This document shows, one piece after another, positions 1-4,824 of a stretch of DNA of 5,151 nucleotides (the first letter of the stretch is position 1; every line of letters begins with the position of its first letter). The stretch is from Acidimicrobiaceae bacterium (GTDB lineage: Bacteria; Actinomycetota; Acidimicrobiia; Acidimicrobiales; Microtrichaceae): assembly GCA_003514205.1 (NCBI GenBank), contig DORQ01000171.1:1-5151 (forward strand), given 5' to 3'. The position numbers and the translations under genes are program-made. The notes under the pieces are model-generated. The model worked only from the letters and a program-made list of their open reading frames with translations, did no database searches and was not told the DNA's origin.

Positions 1-681
1 TGGCAGCACGCTTGTGGCGACGGTCGTGGTGGGCCCGGCCGCAGTAGTGGTCGCATTTGGAGCGACGGTCGTTGTGGCCGCCGTGGTGGTGGTGGTCTTG
101 GGCGCCTCAGTGGTGGTGGCCGCCGTCGTGGACGTCGTCGAGGTCGTCGAGGTCGTCGACGTGGTTGAAGTCGTCGTCTCTTCTCGAGGAGCGAAACACA
201 GATTCACACTGATTGGATGAACGCTGTTGGGCGACCCATCAGCTGGCGCGTCTGCGCGATGGTGGGCCCGCACGGCAACAGCCGGTTCACCCAAGGAGAC
301 AGTCCCGAGGCTTCCTTCCCACCAGGCCTCATCCAAGAGGTCTGGCACGTCGCCAGTCATGTTCGAGGTGGCAATCACCTCGCCTGCAGCATTCACGAAC
401 TGCAACTCCCACCGCTCCGAAAGCTGGGTGACATTGCGTCGTCCCTCATAGCCGTCGTAAGACAGCGCGTTTACGATCGACACGTTGCCAGCAGGCAGCG
501 AAATCAACTGGTCCTCGGTGAACACGGCGCCGCCGTATACGAGCAGGTTGTTCTCGAAGCTACGGACTGCACATTCCTGCTCGGCCGAGGATGCTGTCGG
601 CATGGCCGCCCCAAAACCAACCCCGCACACGCCAACTGCTGCGGCTACGGTCATCCTGAGTGAAGTGTTGAGATTTTTCAT
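1..681 (-). CDS. Secreted protein with Thr-rich linker, hypothetical; 3' end cut by window edge
   Basis: An open frame of 227 codons runs leftward from an ATG at 681 and leaves the window at base 1 without a stop. The start is supported by GGAG at 688-691, six bases upstream. Residues 1-33 look like a Sec signal peptide: basic N-terminus (MKNLNTSLR), small-residue hydrophobic core, and probable cleavage at ASSA|EQ. Residues 34-166 form one domain, rich in alternating hydrophobic and polar stretches that suggest beta-strands, with its only two cysteines (C37 and C162) near the two ends, where they could form a disulfide outside the cell. Residues 168-227 are almost all Thr, Ser, Ala and Pro, including five STT repeats, as in actinobacterial cell-surface linkers. 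A further domain, membrane anchor or sorting signal may follow beyond the edge. I do not recognise the domain and assign no function. The overlapping plus-strand Val-rich frames are its shadows. Confidence 0.82.
   Translation of the reverse strand, partial: MKNLNTSLRMTVAAAVGVCGVGFGAAMPTASSAEQECAVRSFENNLLVYGGAVFTEDQLISLPAGNVSIVNALSYDGYEGRRNVTQLSERWELQFVNAAGEVIATSNMTGDVPDLLDEAWWEGSLGTVSLGEPAVAVRAHHRADAPADGSPNSVHPISVNLCFAPREETTTSTTSTTSTTSTTSTTAATTTEAPKTTTTTAATTTVAPNATTTAAGPTTTVATSVLP
125..178. repeat. Imperfect 9-base tandem repeat coding for Thr/Ser linker
   Basis: Six consecutive 9-base units of the form GTCGTCGAG (plus strand) start at 125, 134, 143, 152, 161 and 170. The units at 134 and 143 are identical and the others differ at one to three positions. 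Read on the minus strand in the secreted protein's frame, they encode the Ser-Thr-Thr repeats. A 9-base unit keeps frame, so copy number can change without breaking the gene. Similar but irregular Thr codon runs continue down to base 1. Confidence 0.75.
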
Positions 682-687
682 GTGGTG

Positions 688-691
688 CTCC
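688..691 (-). promoter_or_regulatory. Ribosome binding site of the secreted protein gene
   Basis: The minus strand reads GGAG six bases before the ATG at 681. It fixes the start of the leftward gene, where the downstream sequence at once encodes a signal peptide. Confidence 0.65.
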
Positions 692-696
692 TGTGC

Positions 697-710
697 CTTG
701 TTGTGACAAG
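697..710. repeat. Small inverted repeat in the leader of the secreted protein gene
   Basis: CTTGT at 697-701 and ACAAG at 706-710 are perfect inverted arms around a four-base centre (TGTG). It lies between the predicted promoter (739-766) and the Shine-Dalgarno (688-691) of the leftward gene, so it could be a weak leader hairpin or a protein-binding half-site pair. Five base pairs is short enough to occur by chance. Confidence 0.3.
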
Positions 711-738
711 ACCCTTCCAGTACGTCGGGGACACACTC

Positions 739-766
739 ACTGTATTGAAACGTCACCAAATGTAAA
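739..766 (-). promoter_or_regulatory. Sigma70-type promoter for the leftward secreted protein gene
   Basis: On the minus strand there is TTTACA (-35, bases 766-761; five of six to TTGACA), a 16-base spacer, then TACAGT (-10, bases 744-739; four of six to TATAAT, keeping the key A2 and T6). Transcription would start near 732, giving a leader of about 50 bases. I saw no equally good promoter facing right for the DAHP synthase gene. The best rightward candidate, TTGAAA at 745-750, has only a poor -10 after it. Confidence 0.5.
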
Positions 767-886
767 GAGAACACAGCAAGGAGAGTCACCTGCACTCCCT
801 GGGTCATTTGGCCCATGATCGAGTGAGATGCTCGGATTCCTCACTCGGTTGGGCGGGGCCAGTTCCTTCGACCAAACTGGAGCCCT

Positions 887-2248
887 ATGGAGAACCAATG
901 GTCCCCGTCCTCATGGCAGTCGCACGAGGCGCTGCAACAGCCAAACTGGCCTGACGAAGCGCAGATCCACTCAACCCTGGAAACCTTGGCTGGCTACCCG
1001 CCACTGGTCTTCGCCGGCGAGTCGCGTGACCTTCGCACTCAGCTCGCACGAGTCGCCAATGGCGAGGCCCTTCTCCTTCAAGCAGGGGACTGCGCGGAGT
1101 CCTTCGACGCTTTCAACGCCGTCTCGATCAGAGAACGGCTCAAGATCATTCTGCAAATGGCCGCAGTACTGACCTATTCCGCCGGGGTGCCGGTGGTGAA
1201 AGTTGGCCGAATCGCTGGCCAGTTCGCCAAGCCAAGATCGTCGGATACTGAACTAGTAGATGGCGTCGAAGTTCCATCATTCAGGGGTCACATTGTGAAT
1301 GATCCGGGGCCAACGCTGCAGGCGCGTGTTCCCGATCCGCAACGATTGATTGCCGCGTATCACCAATCGGCCGCCACCTTGAACCTCCTTCGCGCCTTCA
1401 CCAAAGGCGGTTTTGCAGACCTTCACCGCGTCCACGCGTGGACTCAAGAGTTCGTCGCCCAGTCACCAGAAGGGGGTCGCTACGAACAGATGGCGAATGA
1501 TATCGACCGAGCGCTTCGCTTCATGGCGGCCTGCGGCCTCACCACTGAGACCATCCCGAGCTTGCATGAGGTTGATTTCTTCACCAGTCACGAAGCACTC
1601 ATTCTGGGGTACGAGCAGGCACTCACCCGCCAGGACTCCATTACTGCGGAGTGGTATGACTGCTCCGCCCATATGGTGTGGATCGGCGAGCGAACCCGCG
1701 ACCTCGATGGTGCCCATATCGAGTTCTTTCGTGGGATCAAGAACCCGGTTGGCTGCAAAATAGGTCCGACCACCACTCCAGCGGAGGTCCTCGGAATTTG
1801 CGAGACCCTCAACCCTGAGCGAATTCCCGGAAGATTGACGTTGATCAGCAGAATGGGCGCCGAGAACGTCGAGCAATCGCTCACCCCGCTCGTCGAGGCA
1901 GTCACCAACGACGGCCACTGCGTCGTGTGGAGCTGCGACCCAATGCACGGCAACACCTTCACCTCCGCAACTGGCAGGAAGACTCGACATTTCGATGCCA
2001 TCCTTGCCGAGCTGCGCGCCTACTTCGCAGTCCATCGCGGGTGTGGCACGTGGCCCGGAGGTGTCCACGTCGAACTCACCAGCGACGACGTCACGGAATG
2101 CCTCGGCGGTGGCGAGAAGCTCTCCGACGAGGAACTCGAACTTCGATACGAGACTATCTGTGACCCTCGATTGAATGGACGACAGTCCCTGGACCTTGCC
2201 TTCGAGGTCGCTGAGATGCTTGGCGAGTGGTCACTACCCAATTCTTGA
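887..2248 (+). CDS. aroG: Class II 3-deoxy-7-phosphoheptulonate (DAHP) synthase
   Basis: Condenses phosphoenolpyruvate and erythrose 4-phosphate to DAHP, the committed cytosolic step of aromatic amino acid synthesis. The 453-residue product is full length for the plant-type family (M. tuberculosis AroG is about 460). Family motifs are visible in order: LLQAGDCAESF (63-73), KVGRIAGQFAKPRS (105-118), GERTRDLDGAH (267-277), SRMGAENV (321-328), DPMHGNTF (351-358), HVELT (394-398) and CDPRLN (425-430). By motif matching, the metal ligands are C69, H354, E396 and D426, equivalent to C87, H369, E411 and D441 of M. tuberculosis AroG. R108, E268, R269, K291 and R322 match the phosphoenolpyruvate site. 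All are present, so the enzyme should be active. The ATG at 887 follows GGAG at 879-882 with a short four-base gap, and the N-terminus (W-P-D then PPLVFAGE) fits the family. Gene naming varies between aroG, aroF and aroH. No leader peptide or attenuator was seen. It lies 52 bases upstream of the sulfite reductase gene. Confidence 0.96.
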   Translation: MENQWSPSSWQSHEALQQPNWPDEAQIHSTLETLAGYPPLVFAGESRDLRTQLARVANGEALLLQAGDCAESFDAFNAVSIRERLKIILQMAAVLTYSAGVPVVKVGRIAGQFAKPRSSDTELVDGVEVPSFRGHIVNDPGPTLQARVPDPQRLIAAYHQSAATLNLLRAFTKGGFADLHRVHAWTQEFVAQSPEGGRYEQMANDIDRALRFMAACGLTTETIPSLHEVDFFTSHEALILGYEQALTRQDSITAEWYDCSAHMVWIGERTRDLDGAHIEFFRGIKNPVGCKIGPTTTPAEVLGICETLNPERIPGRLTLISRMGAENVEQSLTPLVEAVTNDGHCVVWSCDPMHGNTFTSATGRKTRHFDAILAELRAYFAVHRGCGTWPGGVHVELTSDDVTECLGGGEKLSDEELELRYETICDPRLNGRQSLDLAFEVAEMLGEWSLPNS

Positions 2249-2274
2249 CCTACTTGGTCGGAATTAGAGATACT
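2245..2274 (+). promoter_or_regulatory. Possible promoter for the sulfite reductase-cysH pair
   Basis: TTGACC (2245-2250, five of six to the -35 consensus) overlaps the DAHP synthase stop codon. An 18-base spacer follows, then GATACT (2269-2274, four of six to TATAAT). The predicted start near 2281 gives a leader of about 20 bases before the GTG at 2301. Such matches occur by chance, but the position in a 52-base gap makes it plausible that the sulfur genes have their own promoter. GACC and GGTC (2247-2250 and 2256-2259) form a small inverted repeat over the -35 side that could serve as an operator. Confidence 0.35.
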
Positions 2275-2296
2275 GGACTCCGAGCAACCGGAGGCC
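2275..2296 (+). promoter_or_regulatory. Hairpin sequestering the sulfite reductase Shine-Dalgarno
   Basis: Bases 2275-2282 can pair with 2289-2296: GG/CC, one A-G mismatch, then five consecutive pairs CTCCG/CGGAG around a six-base loop. The Shine-Dalgarno GGAGG (2290-2294) lies wholly in the 3' arm, six bases before the GTG start. The 5' arm (2279-2283, TCCGA) can instead pair with TCGGA at 2258-2262, which would free the Shine-Dalgarno. The pairings are visible in the sequence; any regulatory use is inference. The hairpin would exist in full only on transcripts reading through from the DAHP synthase gene, because the candidate internal promoter would start inside it. Confidence 0.4.
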
Positions 2297-2300
2297 CACC

Positions 2301-4070
2301 GTGCCAGTTATTGAGATCGACCCAGCGATCAGCGCCGATATCGAGAAGTTCGAAACGATGCTTGCTCGCTATCAAGCCGGCGAGATCGAGGATGACGTCT
2401 TTCGAGTCTTCAGACTGAACAACGGCATCTATGGCCAACGCCAAGGCGGAACCAAACAAATGGTGCGGGTCAAGTCGCCCTATGGCAAGCTCACCGCCGA
2501 ACAGCTTGAGTGCTTTGCTCGGGTCGCTGATGAGTACTCCCGGGGCTGGGGCCACATCACGACTCGGCAGAACTTTCAGTTTCACTTCGTCGAACTCACT
2601 CGAGTGCCAGATCTTCTTCGAGAGTTTGCACTCGTCGGCCTGACAAGCCGGGAGGCCTGCGGCGACACAGTTCGTAATGTCCAAGGCTGCCACCTCGCCG
2701 GAGCGTGCCCCCACGAACAACTCGACATCACTGCCTGGGCAGAAGCCGCCCATCGGCATTTTCTTCGCAACCCGATCGCGCAGCGGCTTCCCAGGAAGTT
2801 CAAGATCAATTTCAGCGGCTGCGAAACTGACTGCGGGCAGGCGATGTTCAACGACGCTGGAGTCATCGCCACCACGAGAACGCTGGAGGACGGCCAGAAG
2901 GAGGCCGGATTTCGGGTATTCATCGCTGGCGGACTGGGTGCAAATCCGCATCCTGCCTACGCGCTCGAAGAGTTCACGGCGCGAGAGGACCTCCTTCCGA
3001 CGCTTGAGGCAATTCTGAGGGTCTTCGAACAGACCGGAAACCGCAAGAACAAGCTTCGGGCCCGGCTGAAGTGGGTCGTGGCGGACCAAGGTGTTGAGGA
3101 AGTACGCGAGCGCATCCTCGCCATCCGCCGGCTTCTTCCGGCCTCCTCCTCGTGGCCAGGTGGCATTCCCGCCGTTGTGCAGGAATGGGGCGATACGCCG
3201 GCTGGAGCATCTAGCAGTGTTGCGGCGACTCCGATGGGCCAGGGCACTCCTGTCAGCCTTCGCTCAAACGCACCATACGAACGGTGGGAACAGGCAAACG
3301 TTGTCCGCGGCGAGTCGAATGGGACCGTCTCCGCGTACGCGTGGTCCCGACTCGGCGATGTGACCTCCGATCAATTCCGGGGCCTCGCAGCCATCACACG
3401 AGAGCTCGGCGCTGAGGTTCGGATCACTAACCGTCAGAACTTGGTCTTTCGGGGTTTGAGCGAGGGTCAACTGCCCGTCCTTTTCGATCGACTCAGCAAG
3501 CTCGGCATGGCCCTTCCGGGCGCAGAACTCTCGAGGGACGTCGTCGCGTGTCCCGGCGCGGACACGTGCAACCTCGCTGTCACCCAATCCCGAGGGCTTG
3601 CTGACGCGATTTCCGAAGCGCTCGAAGATGCAGGCCTTGCCGAGGTTGGGGGGATTCGCACCAACATCAGCGGGTGTACGAACTCCTGCGGACAACACCA
3701 CATTGCAGACATCGGCTTCTTCGGAGCGGAACGACGGGCACACGGTGTCAGCGCACCGGGCTATCAGATGCTCTTGGGCGGGTATGTCGGCGAGGAGTCA
3801 ATCCACTTTGGCGAGAAGGCATTGCGGCTTCCGGCGAAGAACGCGCCTGCCGCAGTAGTTCGGGTCGTCGCCAAGTTCGCCGAGGAGCGCGAGGCTGGGG
3901 AGAAATTCCGCAGCTGGATGGATCGATCGGGTGGAGCCAAGGCAATCGCTGCCGAACTCAAGGACCTCGACGTCTTCCCCACGCCAGAGGATGGGCCTGA
4001 CTTCTACGTCGACTACGACGAAACCGGCCCGTATGAAGTTGAGCTCGGCGAGTCGGAGTGCGCCGTCTGA
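2301..4070 (+). CDS. sir: Sirohaem/[4Fe-4S] nitrite/sulfite reductase, probable assimilatory sulfite reductase
   Basis: Expected to reduce sulfite to sulfide with six electrons, probably from ferredoxin, since no flavoprotein partner is in view. The 589 residues show the duplicated family layout: ferredoxin-like half-domain (about 35-110), sirohaem domain (118-275), second half-domain (about 320-395) and second sirohaem domain (405-540), ending in an acidic tail. The active-site anion-binding residues R56, R89 (TTRQN), R125 (TVRN), K166 and K168 (RKFK) are in place. C417, C423, C459 and C463 (C-x5-C-x35-C-x3-C) form the usual cluster and sirohaem site. Unusually, the N-terminal half has its own C130, C136, C174 and C178 (C-x5-C-x37-C-x3-C). 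Y44 and C120 fall where M. tuberculosis NirA has its Tyr-Cys link. The start is GTG at 2301, six bases after GGAGG. The one-base overlap with cysH favours sulfite over nitrite as substrate. The symbol follows sulfite reductases of this type; nirA or sirA are also used. Confidence 0.93.
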   Translation: MPVIEIDPAISADIEKFETMLARYQAGEIEDDVFRVFRLNNGIYGQRQGGTKQMVRVKSPYGKLTAEQLECFARVADEYSRGWGHITTRQNFQFHFVELTRVPDLLREFALVGLTSREACGDTVRNVQGCHLAGACPHEQLDITAWAEAAHRHFLRNPIAQRLPRKFKINFSGCETDCGQAMFNDAGVIATTRTLEDGQKEAGFRVFIAGGLGANPHPAYALEEFTAREDLLPTLEAILRVFEQTGNRKNKLRARLKWVVADQGVEEVRERILAIRRLLPASSSWPGGIPAVVQEWGDTPAGASSSVAATPMGQGTPVSLRSNAPYERWEQANVVRGESNGTVSAYAWSRLGDVTSDQFRGLAAITRELGAEVRITNRQNLVFRGLSEGQLPVLFDRLSKLGMALPGAELSRDVVACPGADTCNLAVTQSRGLADAISEALEDAGLAEVGGIRTNISGCTNSCGQHHIADIGFFGAERRAHGVSAPGYQMLLGGYVGEESIHFGEKALRLPAKNAPAAVVRVVAKFAEEREAGEKFRSWMDRSGGAKAIAAELKDLDVFPTPEDGPDFYVDYDETGPYEVELGESECAV

Positions 4071-4072
4071 TG
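4055..4072 (+). promoter_or_regulatory. Stop-start overlap and ribosome binding site of cysH
   Basis: The reductase stop (TGA, 4068-4070) and the cysH start (ATG, 4070-4072) share one base as TGATG, the classic arrangement for translational coupling. GGAG at 4055-4058, inside the reductase gene, lies 11 bases before the ATG. This is somewhat far, so termination-reinitiation probably helps. A GTG at 4058 in the same frame would add only four residues and lacks a better Shine-Dalgarno, so the ATG is preferred. Confidence 0.65.
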
Positions 4073-4774
4073 AGCGACACCTCTGTTGCCCTGCCGGGGC
4101 TGCGTTTTGAGCCGAAAGTGTTTTCCGACGAGGAGTTGGCCGACCTCAACCAGACCTTCGAGCGCTGGCCAGCTCACAACATCATCAAGTGGGCTGCCGA
4201 CTCGTTTGGGCCGTACCTTTCGCTGGCTGCCTCCATGGCCGACGCACTTCTGATTGATCTCTCCGTCAAGGTGGACCCAGCGATTGAGGTGATCTTCATC
4301 GACACCGGGTACCACTTCCCTGAGACCCTGCAGACCGTTGAACGGATCCGACGGCACTATGGACTCAATCTCCGCATGATGACAGTCGCCCATCATGCAG
4401 AGGAACTCTGGAAAGCCGACCCCGAGAACTGCTGCTCTGCGGTCAAGGTGGGCCAATTGGACCGAGCACTCAACGGGAAAGCCGCATGGATGAGTGGGCT
4501 TCGCCGCGACGAGGCAGCAAGTCGTGCGACTGCGCCAATCGTTGGACGTGACATCCGCGGTCTCATCAAAGTGAATCCGATTGCAAACTGGACCCAACAC
4601 GACTGCGACAGTTACCTCGCAGAACATGACATCCCCTACAACCCGCTCCTAGATCAGGGATACGGTTCGATCGGTTGCCAACCCTGCACACAGCCAGTGC
4701 CCGAAGGGGAAGACCCACGATCAGGACGATGGGCAGGGCGAGGCAAGACTGAGTGCGGCCTTCACCTCAGCTGA
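4070..4774 (+). CDS. cysH: Adenylyl-sulfate (APS) reductase, thioredoxin-dependent, CysH family
   Basis: Reduces adenosine 5'-phosphosulfate to sulfite and AMP in the cytosol, feeding the upstream reductase. The 234-residue protein has the PP-loop fold typical of the family. A nucleotide-binding stretch SLAASMADALLIDL spans 51-64, the IFIDTGYHFPET strand-loop spans 75-86, and GLRRDEAASR (143-152) is the conserved substrate-binding segment. Two cysteine pairs, C121-C122 and C203-x2-C206, are the [4Fe-4S] ligands that mark the APS-reducing class; PAPS reductases such as E. coli CysH lack them. C229 in the C-terminal ECGLHL motif is the catalytic nucleophile that carries the thiosulfonate intermediate released by thioredoxin. 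All key residues are present and the length is normal for the iron-sulfur class, so the gene looks intact. An APS-reducing enzyme means APS kinase is not required for this route. The sulfurylase genes (cysD/cysN or sat) are not in the window. Confidence 0.95.
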   Translation: MSDTSVALPGLRFEPKVFSDEELADLNQTFERWPAHNIIKWAADSFGPYLSLAASMADALLIDLSVKVDPAIEVIFIDTGYHFPETLQTVERIRRHYGLNLRMMTVAHHAEELWKADPENCCSAVKVGQLDRALNGKAAWMSGLRRDEAASRATAPIVGRDIRGLIKVNPIANWTQHDCDSYLAEHDIPYNPLLDQGYGSIGCQPCTQPVPEGEDPRSGRWAGRGKTECGLHLS

Positions 4775-4776
4775 GG
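4765..4776. repeat. 12-base perfect palindrome across the cysH stop codon
   Basis: CCTCAGCTGAGG reads the same on both strands and contains the cysH stop (TGA, 4772-4774). As RNA it could form only a four-pair stem with an AGCT loop and has no U-run after it, so it does not look like an intrinsic terminator. It could be a protein-binding site or chance. Confidence 0.3.
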
Positions 4777-4796
4777 GACAAACAGCAGTACTCACG

Positions 4797-4802
4797 TTGA
4801 CA
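4797..4802 (+). promoter_or_regulatory. Perfect -35 hexamer upstream of the PaaX-like gene
   Basis: TTGACA is an exact sigma70 -35 match. The -10 at the right distance is weak: CACCAT (4821-4826) after an 18-base spacer, three of six. If real, transcription would start around 4833-4834, on or next to the in-frame GTG 4834 and ATG 4837. That would give a leaderless or near-leaderless message, which is common in actinobacteria and would explain the lack of a clear Shine-Dalgarno. Confidence 0.25.
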
Positions 4803-4824
4803 TCACCTCCTCCCCACAGCCACC

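Noticed and set aside
14..663. Plus-strand open frames, including a very Val-rich 68-residue one and a 148-residue one from 217
   Set aside because: They lie opposite the minus-strand secreted protein, which has a Shine-Dalgarno, a signal peptide and a sensible domain layout. The poly-Val run is simply the complement of Thr codons.
828..1172. Open frame of 114 codons starting 59 bases before the DAHP synthase, considered as an attenuator leader peptide
   Set aside because: It has no Shine-Dalgarno at the right distance and no run of Phe, Tyr or Trp codons, and it continues deep into the DAHP synthase gene in another frame. No terminator-like stem follows.
1463..2068. Minus-strand open frame of 201 codons
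   Set aside because: Opposite the strongly conserved DAHP synthase motifs; its product shows no recognisable domain. It is a by-product of GC-rich codon use.
2249..2300. SAM or other known riboswitch upstream of the sulfite reductase
   Set aside because: The gap is only 52 bases, too short for the known SAM classes common in actinobacteria, and none of their conserved core sequences is visible.
2250..3089. Minus-strand open frame of 279 codons
   Set aside because: Opposite the reductase N-terminal half, whose cofactor motifs are intact. The antisense product has no recognisable family pattern.
2301..4070. Assignment of the reductase as an assimilatory nitrite reductase
   Set aside because: Sequence motifs alone do not separate the two, but the one-base overlap with cysH and the NirA-like Y44/C120 pair favour sulfite. 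Nitrite as an extra substrate is not excluded.
4013..4627. Minus-strand open frame of 204 codons
   Set aside because: Opposite cysH and the reductase end, both certain from conserved motifs; no separate coding evidence.
4765..4790. Intrinsic terminator after cysH
   Set aside because: The palindrome CCTCAGCTGAGG can form only a four-pair stem and is followed by GACAAACAG, not a T-run.
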